Program-made: the position numbers and the translations under genes
In this document: positions 9,114 through 23,182 of the stretch, piece after piece
Layout of the letters: the number at the start of each line of letters is the position of its first letter
Position numbering within the stretch: position 1 is the stretch's first letter
Source of the DNA: Pelagomonas calceolata
Lineage: Eukaryota > Sar > Pelagophyceae > Pelagomonadales > Pelagomonadaceae
Length of the DNA stretch: 64,000 bases
Reading direction: 5' to 3'
NCBI GenBank assembly: GCA_918797485.1
Contig: CAKKNE010000005.1
Coordinates: forward strand, 248,001-312,000
Notes under the pieces: generated by a model
Told to the model about the DNA's origin: nothing
Seen by the model: only the letters and a program-made list of their open reading frames with translations
Database searches by the model: none

Positions 9114-10599
9114 ATGCTGCTGCTCGGCCTCACAGCTGTCCATGCAGAGCTCTTCACCTCACCTAAAGTAGTGGCACAGTTCGGCAGGCAGAACCCGGCG
9201 CGCTACTTCGGCATCGTCGACTACAATTCCTCCTTACTAGTCTATGCGAGGACGGGCCACTATCCGCACGCGGATCCGAATCCACGCACGCTACTGTGGA
9301 CAGGATGCGACCACAACCTGAACTGCATCTCTCGTTCAAATACACAATTGGCGCCCTGGCCTTCCTCATTAGCGCACAACGCGGCCATCTACGTGGCAAA
9401 TGACCAATGGTATGTGATTGGCGGGCTCTGGGGTCCGGGAACGAGAAAAAGGGGGCTCGAGCGACGGGGACCTTTCTCCAGCATAGACGAGTTGCTCGCG
9501 TCGGACGAGGGTCCGGTGTTGGTCCAAGGCGACCACGAGGGCTGCGTCGACCGACGCCCGCGCAACGCGGTTCCTGCGAGTTCGACGGGAAAGTGTCCGT
9601 GGTCGACGGGAGGTTGTATGCCCGGGCCAACTTGGTGAGGAGAAATGCTTCCAACGGCATGTTCGGCGGGCGGCACGTGCAAGTTCTGAAATTTGAACCG
9701 GCTTTATCGAATTTTGAATTGATCAGTGTGCGCGACTACCGTGGAGTGGGAGCGCCGCCCGTGAGTGGGGACAACGTCTACTTCGCCGTGGTCTTGCGAA
9801 ACCCCGTCGCGAAGGGCTACATATTGTTGGCGCCGGTCGTGCGCGAAGAGCCGACGCGGAAAGCGTTTATTGGGATGGCGTTTTCGTGTGACGGCGTGCA
9901 CTTTTCTGAATTCTTACGAGTGCTAGAATCGACGCCGGCGTCCTACGGCCGCGGCACGGACCATCCGTGTGGACGGGTGGTCGTGCGGGCCCAAACGCCT
10001 ACTTCTACGTCACCGAGACGTGCCCGGCGTGCGGGCCGAGGAGATCTATAAGAGCCGGCTCGTGCGGTACACCGTGCCTCTCGCGGAGCTGAAGGCCGTG
10101 GCGGAACGCCGCCTGGACTGCGCGCCCGTCCCGAGCTGTGTGGAAAACAACCAGCACTAAGTCATTGCTCGGCGATGACGCGGCGGTGCTGCCCCCATCG
10201 AGCGGTGCGGAACCGGCACCGCCACGCCATCGAGCAGGCGTCGCGTCGATGGCGTGGAGGACGACGCGAACGCGCCGTAAAATTTTGATTTCCACACAGG
10301 TCCCGCGGCCGCCGCTCGACTTCGACGCGTGCTGGCTCGCATGCTTGTCGAGAGCTCGCGCCCGCGGCGACACGCGGCGCGGCGGCTTCCTGGACTCGTG
10401 CTTGGAACCGTGCTACCCGCCGCCCGGGGACGAGTGCCGGAGCCTGCGCCTCAGGTATGGCATCCGAGCGGGGACGTCGTGGGGCGCGGCCGCCGACTCG
10501 GCCGCGGTCCAGGCGCGGTGGGCGGCATTGTCGTGTGACGAGCTCGTGGGCGACGGGGTGGCGCCGGTGGCGAGCGTAGTGTTATTTTCTTCTACTTAG
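9114..10599 (+). CDS. Secretory beta-propeller-like protein, reading frame interrupted
   Basis: It begins with a signal peptide (MLLLGLTAVHAELF). The repeated pattern of aromatic beta-strands (YFGIVDYNSSLLVYART, WYVIGGLW, VYFAVVLRNP, GMAFSCDGVHF) is like glycosidase-type five-bladed propellers (GH32/43/68 fold). A Cys-rich tail follows. The frame changes near 9570, 9975 and 10035, each by one base, while coding character continues. Consensus errors are more likely than decay, but a young pseudogene is possible. One introner (10128-10299) splits the last part in phase 0 (CAP|VPRPPLDF). The family call is tentative. Confidence 0.5.
10128..10299 (+). mobile_element. Introner intron, family B, with TIRs and 8-bp TSD
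   Basis: The element proper is 10136-10299 (164 bp). Its ends are CTGTGTGGAAAACAA and TTGATTTCCACACAG, near-perfect inverted repeats. The flanking 8-mers are GTCCCGAG (10128-10135) and GTCCCGCG (10300-10307), matching at 7 of 8. Splicing from the upstream GT to the element's CAG restores CCC-GTC-CCG. Confidence 0.9.
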
Positions 10600-10629
10600 T
10601 TCCAGTGTTATCTTCTTCTACTTAGTTCC
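10577..10629 (+). repeat. 26-bp tandem duplication across two convergent stop codons
   Basis: The unit AGTGTTATYTTCTTCTACTT plus AGTTCC occurs twice in direct tandem with one mismatch. The first copy supplies TAG for the plus-strand gene ending at 10599. The second supplies the stop of the minus-strand MYND gene at 10618. Confidence 0.8.
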
Positions 10630-11385
10630 CCCCTCAGGCGTTGGTTTCCGTTGCGACCGGGCGCGTTTGCAGGCAGCCTTATGGCTGGACCAGTGATGGC
10701 GCTGGCACACTTGGCTGCAGTAAGGGACCTCACCGCAACCGGCGCACTTCTTCATCGAACGGCGCCAGACCTGTCCGCAGGCGGCGCAGGTACGTAGCTT
10801 TCGGCTCGCGCTTACCACCCCATCTAGCATGAACGGTTGGTTTTTCAGCAACGGAAACCGCATCAGCATGACGGGAGGCGACGCCTCGTCGGGGAGCATG
10901 AAGACATATTCGCCCTCGGATAGTTGCATCATGGCTCCGGACTCGCAGGGAAGCAAAACGTGACCACTCAGCGCGTAGACGTTCACGAGCGGCTCGCCTT
11001 TTGTTTTTCCCTTCTGCTCCACCTGCGTAATTAGGGCAAAGAAGGTGCACGTCGTGTCAAAGTAAGTCGTGACGACCCGTGTGTTGCTCGTTTGCCCGAG
11101 GAGCAACTCAGTGGCGCCGGCGACGGCTTGCGGGTCCACCGGAAAGTTTTTCTGGGCGTGTTGCCGCATCCAGTCGTCGATGGGGCGCCACGCGCGCTGC
11201 TCTGTCGTCCTTCTCTTCATTGTGGCGAATGTGCAGGCTTCAGCCTGGCCTTTGGGGTCGTGGAGGAGCTTTTTGCCGTCGTGCAGCGAGCCGAGCCCGC
11301 CGTACGTGTGCGTAGACCAATCGGTAGTTTCTCGTTTTGCTGTCGCCTCCGTCGTCTCCTGCGCCTCCTTCGTCTCTTCCGCCAT
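10618..11385 (-). CDS. MYND-type zinc-finger protein
   Basis: The C-terminus carries a full MYND finger: CAACGQVW, CAGCGEVPYC, CQRHHWSSHKAAC. This binds two zinc ions and usually mediates protein-protein contact. I place the start at 11385 (MAEETKEAQ, 255 residues). The in-frame Met at 11577 directly abuts the promoter motif at 11578 and would leave almost no 5' UTR. The N-terminal part is a mixed alpha/beta region of unknown family. There are no introns, and the gene converges with its neighbour 19 bp away. Confidence 0.8.
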   Translation of the reverse strand: MAEETKEAQETTEATAKRETTDWSTHTYGGLGSLHDGKKLLHDPKGQAEACTFATMKRRTTEQRAWRPIDDWMRQHAQKNFPVDPQAVAGATELLLGQTSNTRVVTTYFDTTCTFFALITQVEQKGKTKGEPLVNVYALSGHVLLPCESGAMMQLSEGEYVFMLPDEASPPVMLMRFPLLKNQPFMLDGVVSASRKLRTCAACGQVWRRSMKKCAGCGEVPYCSQVCQRHHWSSHKAACKRARSQRKPTPEGGTK

Positions 11386-11577
11386 TGGTAGCGATGCGCA
11401 AGCGGGACCGCCGGAGAGCACCGACGATCCCACAGCCACTGCGAGGTCAGTCGGTGGGCTGCCTGCCTCAAATACCACGCGATCGTATTGGTACACCAAT
11501 GGGACTTCTAGAGACGCCCGTAGCTTGACGGCTGCGGATTTTTTAGGCCCGGGGCAGCCCCCGCAATAAAAGCGCAC

Positions 11578-11599
11578 CTAGCGGCCTGTAACACACTAG
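11578..11599 (+). promoter_or_regulatory. CTAG-bounded promoter-type motif
   Basis: CTAGCGGCCT then GTAACACACTAG, 22 bp, between the divergent MYND gene and the secreted protein starting at 11688. Confidence 0.65.
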
Positions 11600-11687
11600 G
11601 AATCTAGGCTGCCCGCAAAACGCCGCCAGCGCTGCCCGCCGGCCTCTGCAGCACACGCAGAAGGCAGCACAAGCTGCCCCACGAACG

Positions 11688-12491
11688 ATGCGCACGCTCT
11701 GGCTCTGCCTCCTGCTGCTCTCCGCGAGTGCCAAGCGCAAGAAACGCAAGACAAGAAAGCAAGCTCGAAGAGATTTGGTCGGCGAGTTCGAGAAGGTGCT
11801 GCGAGGCGAGTCCGTCGACTCCCACGTGACCTACGAGGACTTTCGGGGCCAGGAGAAGACGATGCCGGTGCGGCAGATGGCCGAGACGCTGGCCGATCAA
11901 AATCTCAATCCCCCCTTCGATAAGGATCAAGATGGTAGATTACGGTCGAAAATTAATGAGGGGAGCGGGAGTATTGATGAATTGGAGGGCGATGTCAAGA
12001 GGCACGCGCACCTCGCGCGGGCGGCTCACCAAAAGCTGAAAGCTCTCGGGTATAATGTCGGGAGATTGACGGGCGCGAGGAGCTGGGCCCCCGACCGGAA
12101 CTCGACGGGCGATGGCGAGGGAGTTGAGGGGAGAGACCCGAACGCCGTTGCGGCTTCTGACGCAAAGAAGCGGGGCCGACTCTGCGAGACGGTGCGGTTG
12201 CTGCTGAAAACAAGAGATCTAAAAAATAGCTCGCTGAAGGGCGCCGTCGCCGTGCGCCTCTCGGAATACTACGGCGTCGCGGTATTGAGAGCGGCCTGGG
12301 AGGTCGAGGACGGCCGGCGCGTGAGGGAACTGCAAGTCCCGCCGGACGCGAAGAAGCAGCTCCACTACCTCGTGCTGCGGCGGTTCGCGTTTGAATTGGC
12401 GGGGCGGTTGCGCTTGGACCGGTGGCCCCGCTACGTGGTGCTGGCGCTGCCGACGGTCGCGGCGCTGGTCGCGACGCGTAGTAGGTATTAA
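11688..12491 (+). CDS. Secreted/ER protein of unknown function
   Basis: This is a 267-residue protein with an N-terminal signal peptide (MRTLWLCLLLLSASA) followed by a very basic KRKKRKTRK stretch. The middle is polar and acidic with a DKDQDGRL segment that looks like part of an EF-hand loop. The C-terminus ends in a hydrophobic segment (VVLALPTVAALVA) near the last residues, which could be a tail anchor. I do not recognise the family. There are no introns. Confidence 0.7.
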   Translation: MRTLWLCLLLLSASAKRKKRKTRKQARRDLVGEFEKVLRGESVDSHVTYEDFRGQEKTMPVRQMAETLADQNLNPPFDKDQDGRLRSKINEGSGSIDELEGDVKRHAHLARAAHQKLKALGYNVGRLTGARSWAPDRNSTGDGEGVEGRDPNAVAASDAKKRGRLCETVRLLLKTRDLKNSSLKGAVAVRLSEYYGVAVLRAAWEVEDGRRVRELQVPPDAKKQLHYLVLRRFAFELAGRLRLDRWPRYVVLALPTVAALVATRSRY

Positions 12492-12502
12492 GTATGTGTT
12501 TG

Positions 12503-14494
12503 TTAGTGGCGCTCGCGCTTGACGGCCGGCGCGGCGCGCTGGCGCTTCGCCGGCGGCTCCGGGTCCGGCTTGACGTCGACGTCGTCCTCGCTCTCGGAAC
12601 CGCTCTGGATCTCGATGACGTCGTGGTGCCGCGCGACCGAGTCGAACGCGACGCCTCCGAGATGCGCGATGGCGTAGCCGTTGATCAGGACCCGGCGGCC
12701 GTTCCGCGGCTCCACCCTGACCACGCGGAGCTGCTTCTTCTTCCCGGTGACGCACAGGAGGAAGACGCGCACGCCGAACGCGTTCGCGAACCTGTGTGGA
12801 AATCAAATTTCGGGCGCCCCGCGCCATCGATGCGATAACCTAACTCACTGGTTGATTTCCACACCGTCGCGAACGCTTGGACGAGCAGCGCCGTCTGCTG
12901 CTCGGCGACGTGGGCGCCGCGCCGCGACCGCGGGCCGCCACCGCCTAAGCGCCACGACGACCGCGGGATCTCCTCCTGCGCGCCGCCCGGCGGCTTCACG
13001 ACCACCACGCGCGCGTCGCCGCCCTGGACCGAGCACTCGACGACGCCCGAGCCGTCTTCCTTGGAGACGTCCACAAGATCATCACCGCTGAGCGGCGGCG
13101 GCCGCGCCGCCGACGCCGCGCCGTCGTCGTAGCGCTGGCCCGCCGCCGCGTGGCCGTCGTTCGCGCTGCGGCACCGCTCGAAGTGGTCGCGCCACTCGCC
13201 CGCGTAGGGCAAAGGCGCGTCCGTCGGCCGGTAGAGGGCCCCGTACTGCTCCTCGAAGTCCACGGGCGCGCCGCTGCAGTAGTCTTCCTGTGAGAATCGA
13301 CCAATGAGCCACGTCGCGTCGCTGGCGTGATTTCGGCTCTGGTTCCGACCACCACCCCAGCTCTGTGGCCACGGCGTGCTCCACATATCTGGAGAGCTGG
13401 TGCGTGCCGCAGAGCTGGTGGCTCAGCGCATCGAAAAGCGACCGCGGCTCGCCGACGAGCTTAAATCCTTCTCCCCGCAGCGCCTTGTCGAGCCTTCCGG
13501 AGTCGGGGACAGCCTTGGGCGCGCCCGGCCCGGCGAGCGGCGACAGCTTCGACGAGAACAGATAAGTCGGAGGCTCCGAGATCGCAAAGCCCGCCCGCAG
13601 GTGGCGGCGCAGGTCGCGCGACGACTGCCTTGCGTCCTCGATCAAAGCCGTCTCGCGGTCGAGCCAGGCCTTGGGCGTCGTCTTCGCGATGTGGAGCGCC
13701 TCGATGGCCGCGTAGCGAAAGCTGAAAGTGGCGAAGCAGTCGCGTGACACGCGCGGCGTGCGCATAGCGCCGTACTCGGAAGAGTTCGCCGCCGTCGCGA
13801 TGGCATCTCCATAAGAAGTCCCCAGCCCGAAGATGTCCTTCTTCGTCGCACCCGTGGCCTGGGCGTCCTCGCCGCGCGCGCTGCCCGGGGCGGCAGCCAT
13901 GAGCTTCTTGTCGCCGAGGTCCTCGATGACCCGCGCGACCACATCGATGCGCCCGGCCTGGGACGCGGCGCCGAAGTCGCGCGTCGCGGGGCCGCCCTCT
14001 TCCACTTGTCGCAGCTGGGCGAAGCGCATCGGCCGCACGGCGTTCGTGGCGATCGACGCCGTCGTCGCGCCGACGTAATCGCCCTCGATGCGAGCCGTCC
14101 ACATGTAGCGCTCGTCGGGGCCGTAGGGGCCCGTCTGTTCGTCGCGCACCGCGTGCTGGCCAAAGAGCGACAGTGAATCGATCTTCCGGCCGTCGACGAA
14201 CGTGTCCACACACAAATGGTGGCGCGTGGCGTTGACCACGACGACCTCGAAGCGCGTGCCGGCCGTCGTCGCGACGAGGCACTTGCGTTGCGCGCAGGCC
14301 GCCGCCGCCTCGGGGCTGACTTGGCCGTTCGTCGCCGCGGTACGCAGGAAGGCCCAGTCCCGCGGCGTGGTGTCGGGGTCCGACAGCTCCGGGACCGCTC
14401 GACCGTCGACGAGGACGTGGGCGCTGAGGCCTCGCGCGTCGACGGGCATTTTCCTGAATTTTATGCTGAATGTAGCTAAAGAGCCTTCTAGCAA
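12503..14494 (-). CDS. Unknown protein with weak OTU-like segment
   Basis: Starts at 14494 (MLEGSLATF). The N-terminal 230 residues are beta-rich and of unknown family. Around residues 345-380 the stretch RSLFDALSHQLCG followed by RYVEHAVATEL resembles the OTU protease core, with Ser where the catalytic Cys would be. If so, it is an inactive relative, and this is tentative. The frame changes near 13320-13345, where a short intron (acceptor TTCTCACAG) or an indel is possible; I could not settle which. A family B introner (12792-12874) separates LVQA from FANAFG. The basic/acidic C-terminal tail contains PPAKRQR, an NLS-like cluster. Confidence 0.6.
12792..12874 (-). mobile_element. Introner intron, family B, perfect 8-bp TSD
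   Basis: The element is 12792-12866 (75 bp), the smallest family B copy here. On the minus strand it runs from CGGTGTGGAAATCAA to TTGATTTCCACACAG. It is flanked on both sides by GTTCGCGA (8 of 8). The phase 2 splice restores GC|G-TTC-GCG. Confidence 0.9.
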
Positions 14495-14887
14495 ATATAT
14501 TGCTTCCGAGACGAGATCGTAGCCTGCAGTCGGGGCCCGGAGATGGCTGAAAAAAGCTGGTAGGAGGTTTCACTACTGTGCAGCCACCCAACGATTGAAA
14601 GCGCTGGTTCTGGGGCACGAGTGCGATATTTGCGAAGGTGGGCTATCCACGGAATGGACAGAGCCCACCGCTTTGCCCTGTTTTTGGCTTTCCGGGACCT
14701 AGGCGCTAGCGGCATGTAAGACACTAGCAATTCCGAGCTTCACTCACTTGACGCCCGGAGGACGGCCCAGACAGACGCTAGACGTGTGCAGGGGCGTTTC
14801 ATATAGCGGCACACAGCCCCCGCCCACGCCGCCGACGCCTGCGCGCCATCGCTGCGCCGGCACACCAAACGCAGAGAGGCCGCAGCG
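14495..14887. other. Divergent intergenic region
   Basis: This 393-bp gap lies between the OTU-like gene and TRMT61A. It contains the CTAG motif at 14706. Nothing else is recognised. Confidence 0.5.
14706..14727 (+). promoter_or_regulatory. CTAG-bounded promoter-type motif
   Basis: CTAGCGGCAT then GTAAGACACTAG, 22 bp; the closest copy to the consensus. It lies in a divergent promoter region. Confidence 0.7.
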
Positions 14888-16093
14888 ATGGACCGCGGCG
14901 GCCGCTCTGGGGGCGAGCGCCAGGACCCTTTACCCGCCGCCTTCTTGGAAGTGTACACGAAGCACGGTCCCAAGCCCTACGCCGAGGGCGAAAAAGTACC
15001 GGTATATAACAAAGGGATATTTCGCAACCCCCAGGACGGCCCCATGAAAAGTGGAGATTTAGTCATATTATACTTCGAGGACGAGTCCATGGACTATCTT
15101 TATTTGCGGCCCGAGAATTTCGCGAAACACAGCGGCAAATTTGGGGATTTTGATCATCGGGATTTCGTCGGAAAGGAATTTGGAGAGAAGATCTTCTCGA
15201 GGACGAATAAGGTGGGACGGAGGGGCAAGCAGTCGTCGGAAAAGGGCTGGCTGTACGCCCTGTGCCCGACGCCCGAGCTCTGGACCGAAGTCTTACCTCA
15301 TAGAACGCAGATCGTCCAGACGAGCGACCAGGCCGTCATCTGCTTCCAGCTGTCGTTGTGGGACGGGAAAATAGTGATAGAAGCAGGTACGGGCTCCGGA
15401 GCCATGACGACGGCGATGGCGAGGTGTGTCATGCCGCGCGGGTCGGTGCGGACGTTCGAATTTAATGAAGTGCGAGCGCAGAAAGCTCGGGACGAGTTCG
15501 AGATGAACGGCTTGACGGAGCCGCTCGTCGTGCCGCGCTATAGGGATGTTTGTGGGGAAGGCTTCGGGATGAGCAGGGAGGCGGACGCGATTTTTCTGGA
15601 TTTGCCGGAGCCGTGGCTCGCGGTCGACCATGCGATCGAGGCCTGTAAACACGGTGCTCGGTTCTGCTCCTACAGTCCTTGTATTGAACAAGTGCAAAAA
15701 ACAGTTGATAAGTTACGAGAACGCCACTGCGACCACATCAAGACGATCGAGGTCCGCGAGCGCGAGTTCGAGGTCGTTAAAAATGAGATGGCCGAGGTCG
15801 TGGCGCCGCCGCAGCGCGTCGTCGAGGGCGCCAAGGCGCGTAAGGTCGACGACGACCAAGGCATGTGGCCGCTGCCGCCCTACATGGCCGTGCCTTACCC
15901 CGAGCAGCGGGGCCACACGGCCTACCTGACCTTCTGCACCCTGCCCTATTCGTGGGGCTACGACGAGCGGGCGCCGTATTTGGACGGGCGCCCGCTGCCG
16001 GACCTTTCCGAGTACCCCGAGGGCATGTACCCTACGGAAGGGGACGACGAGGAGATGGCGCCGGTCGGGCCGCCGGTCCCGCCGCCGCCGTAA
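14888..16093 (+). CDS. TRMT61A: tRNA (adenine-58-N1)-methyltransferase catalytic subunit
   Basis: A 401-residue, intronless protein. The SAM-binding motif I is clear (VIEAGTGSGAMTTAMA), as are the acidic loop (FEFNEVRAQKARDEF), motif IV (ADAIFLDLPEPW) and the diagnostic FCSYSPCIEQVQKT of the Trm61/GCD14 family. The enzyme methylates A58 of tRNA in the nucleus with a Trm6 partner, which is not in this window. The Pro-rich C-terminal tail is an extension. It converges with the WD40 gene, whose stop is 54 bp away. Confidence 0.93.
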   Translation: MDRGGRSGGERQDPLPAAFLEVYTKHGPKPYAEGEKVPVYNKGIFRNPQDGPMKSGDLVILYFEDESMDYLYLRPENFAKHSGKFGDFDHRDFVGKEFGEKIFSRTNKVGRRGKQSSEKGWLYALCPTPELWTEVLPHRTQIVQTSDQAVICFQLSLWDGKIVIEAGTGSGAMTTAMARCVMPRGSVRTFEFNEVRAQKARDEFEMNGLTEPLVVPRYRDVCGEGFGMSREADAIFLDLPEPWLAVDHAIEACKHGARFCSYSPCIEQVQKTVDKLRERHCDHIKTIEVREREFEVVKNEMAEVVAPPQRVVEGAKARKVDDDQGMWPLPPYMAVPYPEQRGHTAYLTFCTLPYSWGYDERAPYLDGRPLPDLSEYPEGMYPTEGDDEEMAPVGPPVPPPP

Positions 16094-16147
16094 CTGAACG
16101 TGTTAGCTTTCCGGGGGGGCCCCGGGTTCAGACGCCGCCGCCGGCGC

Positions 16148-20290
<4,143 letters not shown>

Positions 20291-20773
20291 TTCTTTAGCG
20301 CTGTCCTATCTCCGGCGCTCTACGCTGGCTGCTCCACTTTCAGCACACAGGCTCCATTTGACCTCACTGGCTGCCCTTTGTTTGCAAGGCGTGGGGGCTG
20401 CTCAACAACAACACTGTAGAATTGAACGCCCGTTCAGTGGTTGTAATGCACGCTGTAGAATTGAATCCTGGACTTGTACTCGCAGCGCACAGCAGCGCGT
20501 TTGGGAGCGGCCCACACAGACACTTTACAAAAAACCGCAGCGCTGCGAGATAGCGCTGCGCCTTTGAGCGTACGCTTCCCCAAGCGCCAAACTGGACCTC
20601 GTCGGCACCGGAGCCTTCTCCTCAGATTTCGATAAAACCCGTGCGCGCTCTCCAAACGTGATCGCGCCGTGCGCTCCTTTGCCGCCGTGCACAGGTGGTG
20701 CAGTTACACGCAGGGCTGTCGCAAAGCAGCTGCCAATTCATATCTACCACTCCTCGCTGCAACAAACGCAGCA
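20291..20773. other. Divergent intergenic region
   Basis: This 483-bp gap contains a short direct repeat of TGTAGAATTGAA (near 20415 and 20451). There is no CTAG motif and no gene that I can support. Confidence 0.4.
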
Positions 20774-21619
20774 ATGGACCTCATCACCGTCCACGGCCGC
20801 CACCCGCAGGACTGCACCGAGGATGACTGCCTGCGCTCGGGCTGGACGCTGCCGGAGTTCGTCGCGCAGTGCGCCCTCTGGGCCCTCGCATCATTAATCT
20901 ACACGTTCATCTGCTCGAGACTATTGCCGACGCGGGACTTCAATGGATCCCCGCTCTACAACTGGCTGAGCTGCCTGCCGGTGCAACTCGTCGCGTTTCC
21001 CGCCGTGGCGGCGTGGTGCGTCGCGGCGTACGACGGCAGCTTTATCGAATGGCTCTCGGCGCCCTGGGATAAGCTAGCAGCCACCCCTGAGCGGATCTTC
21101 CTCCTCCTCATCTACGCGTACATGTTCAAGGACCTGGGCCTCTACCTGCTCGACGCGAGGATGGACGCCATGTACTGGGCGCACCACCTCGGGTGCTGGG
21201 TGATCATCCTTCAATTCTTCTTCACGACTGCCCCCGGCATCTTCATCTTCGGGGGCGGCGTCGCCATGGAGTTCGGCGGCGCGGCGCAGACGATTCACTT
21301 ACTGTACCCGGACAACGGTCCGTTGGACTTCATACATGTTGCGACGATGACGCTGTCTCACGTGCCTTGCGGTGTGCGTGAGCCTTCACGCCGTCGAGCT
21401 GACGCGGTTCTGGGGGCGCCGTCGCGTCGATGGCGAGGGGTGTCCACACAGGTCGTCTGCTGCACCTCAGCGATCTACTACGCGACGATCCCGCCGACGC
21501 CGCTCTGGGCGCGCCTGATCATCATGCTCCTCGTCTTCAAGCTCGCGCAGGCGCGCCAGAGCAACGCCATGCACCTCCACGGGCTCTATCTGGAGAGGCG
21601 GGCGAAGCGAAAAGTCTAA
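20774..21619 (+). CDS. TLC-domain (TRAM-LAG1-CLN8) membrane protein
   Basis: Exons 20774-21361 and 21452-21619 give 251 residues. Several membrane segments are visible (CALWALASLIYTFICSRLL, FLLLIYAYMFKDLGLYLLD, LGCWVIILQFFFTTAPGIFIF). The order YWAHHLGCWVIILQFF, GGGVAMEFGGAAQTIHLLY matches the TLC fold, whose members act in ceramide synthesis or lipid handling in the ER. The substrate cannot be told. The C-terminus is basic (ERRAKRKV), fitting an ER membrane protein. An earlier in-frame Met at 20669 exists, but MDLITVHG is the likely start. It converges with the next gene, 11 bp between stops. Confidence 0.8.
   Translation: MDLITVHGRHPQDCTEDDCLRSGWTLPEFVAQCALWALASLIYTFICSRLLPTRDFNGSPLYNWLSCLPVQLVAFPAVAAWCVAAYDGSFIEWLSAPWDKLAATPERIFLLLIYAYMFKDLGLYLLDARMDAMYWAHHLGCWVIILQFFFTTAPGIFIFGGGVAMEFGGAAQTIHLLYPDNGPLDFIHVATMTLSHVPCGVREPSRRRADAVLGAPSRRWRGVSTQVVCCTSAIYYATIPPTPLWARLIIMLLVFKLAQARQSNAMHLHGLYLERRAKRKV
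21362..21451 (+). mobile_element. Introner intron, family B-like, degraded TSD
   Basis: The element runs 21370-21451 (82 bp), from CGGTGTGCGTGAGCC to GTGTCCACACAG. The flanking 8-mers are GTGCCTTG and GTCGTCTG, matching at 5 of 8. The phase 0 splice joins LSH to VVCCTS. It looks like an older copy of the TIR type. Confidence 0.75.
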
Positions 21620-21630
21620 GATTAAGTTTA

Positions 21631-22839
21631 TCACAGCTTCGTCGGCGTCACGCGGTTCGCGGCCGGCGCCGCGCAGGCCTCCTTGTGCGCGGGCCACGCG
21701 CTCCGCTGGCACTCCTCGGAGCAGTAGTACGCCTCGCGGCAGCGCCCGCAGCGCCGCTTGCAGTTGCCCGCGCCGCAGACGTCGCAGGACTGGTCGTCGG
21801 CGAGCGACGGCGGCACGGCCGCCGACGCCCGCCCGCCCGTCGCCGCGTCCAGGACCGGGTCCGCGCCCGACGCGCGGCGGCACTCGCGCTCGAGCGCCCG
21901 CACGGCCTTGGAGAAGTCGCCCTTGGCGGCGGCCAGGGCGCGCTTCGCGGCGGCCGGCTCGTAGCCCATGTGGCCGAGCGTCGTGAGCGCGTCGGGCGCC
22001 TCGCGCCGCAGGTCCGGCGGCGCGGGCGGCTCGTCGTCCTCCGCCTCCGCCTCCGCCGCCGTCGGCGCGAAGTCGAGGACCTCGAGGCCGCCGAGCGCCG
22101 GGAGATGCGTGGAGAGCGCCGGCCGCGGCGGAGGGGAGTAGGGAACTGATTCGCGCCGCTCGGCCAGCGCGAATAACGTCGGTGCGCCGCACCACGGCGC
22201 GCAGGCGTCCTCCCCAAGGCCGGAGACGGCGAGGCGCGGCGCGACGGCCTTCTGAGACGGAAACCACGGCGGCACGGCTTCGTCGCCGGTCCCCACCGTC
22301 AGCGCGCCGTCCGCGACCTTCGCGCAGAGCTGCACCTCGCGCGGCCCGAAGGGCTCCCGGACTAACTCCCGCCGATCCGTCCTCCCGAAGTCGTGGGCGA
22401 AGAGGCGCTTGACGAGCTCGCTCCGGTGCGCGTGCGCGAAGGACTCGGCGGGCGCGCCCAGGTCGAGGACGCGCTGGCAGTCGCGCCGCGCCGCGCTCAC
22501 GAGGGCGTGGGCCAGGTCCCGCGGCGCCCGCGCGCCCGCGGCCAGGAGCAGCAGCCCCAAGATACTGTACGAGGGCGCCACGAAAATTTGGTTCCCCCCC
22601 ACGTCCTCGGAGAGCCAGGCGTCGGCGTGGCAACTGGCCACGAGGGCCGCGAGCTTCGGTTCCACGTCGACGGGCCGCAGGCGCGTCCACCACGTCCATA
22701 GGTCGTCGTAGTAGGCGAGGCTCCGCTTCGGCGGCAGCGCGAAGCCGTCGTCCTCGCCATAAATGATCGTGAGGCACTTGGCGACGCAGTCCAGGGCCGC
22801 CTCGCTTCCTAAAATCCAGTTGTAGTCGTGGACGACCAT
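21631..22839 (-). CDS. UBA-like and MYND zinc-finger protein
   Basis: A 402-residue protein with no intron. Residues 1-240 form an alpha-rich region of unknown family (WILGSEAALDCVAKCL at the start). Residues about 290-325 look like a UBA domain (ALTTLGHMGYEPAAAKRAL, then GDFSKAVRALE), which binds ubiquitin. The C-terminus is a MYND finger (CDVCGAGNCKRRC, CREAYYCSEECQ, HKEAC). This suggests an adaptor linking ubiquitin to other proteins; inference. A long overlapping frame on the same strand is an artefact of GC-rich codon use. Confidence 0.8.
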   Translation of the reverse strand: MVVHDYNWILGSEAALDCVAKCLTIIYGEDDGFALPPKRSLAYYDDLWTWWTRLRPVDVEPKLAALVASCHADAWLSEDVGGNQIFVAPSYSILGLLLLAAGARAPRDLAHALVSAARRDCQRVLDLGAPAESFAHAHRSELVKRLFAHDFGRTDRRELVREPFGPREVQLCAKVADGALTVGTGDEAVPPWFPSQKAVAPRLAVSGLGEDACAPWCGAPTLFALAERRESVPYSPPPRPALSTHLPALGGLEVLDFAPTAAEAEAEDDEPPAPPDLRREAPDALTTLGHMGYEPAAAKRALAAAKGDFSKAVRALERECRRASGADPVLDAATGGRASAAVPPSLADDQSCDVCGAGNCKRRCGRCREAYYCSEECQRSAWPAHKEACAAPAANRVTPTKL

Positions 22840-23182
22840 CGCTTTTTTTTGGCGCTTTTGGCGCTTTGGCGCGGGCAGGGCTGTGCTCAGATATCAGATA
22901 TAGTTGCCCGCGCGGCCGCTCGATGGCGTCTGGCGGCTGGCGACAGTCTAGTGTGCGCCCGGCTGCCGCGAAACTGCAACTTTTGCCGGCTTTTGAGCTA
23001 AACCACGTCGCGCGCGGAGCTAGCGGCTTGTAACACACTAGGAAAATAATTAAAGCTGCTCTCCCGCGGCTCAGGAGGCTCGATTTGTCCTCCCGGAGGC
23101 TGCACGACCGACGCAGTGTCGCCACCCATCGCTCCGGCTCCGGTGCGGCAGCTTGCGATACAGCGGGCAGCCCGAACCTGTC
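22840..23182. other. Divergent intergenic region
   Basis: This 343-bp gap holds the CTAG motif at 23020 and an A/T-rich patch near 23040. No gene is seen. Confidence 0.5.
23020..23041 (+). promoter_or_regulatory. CTAG-bounded promoter-type motif
   Basis: CTAGCGGCTT then GTAACACACTAG, 22 bp, between the divergent MYND/UBA and J-domain genes. Confidence 0.65.
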
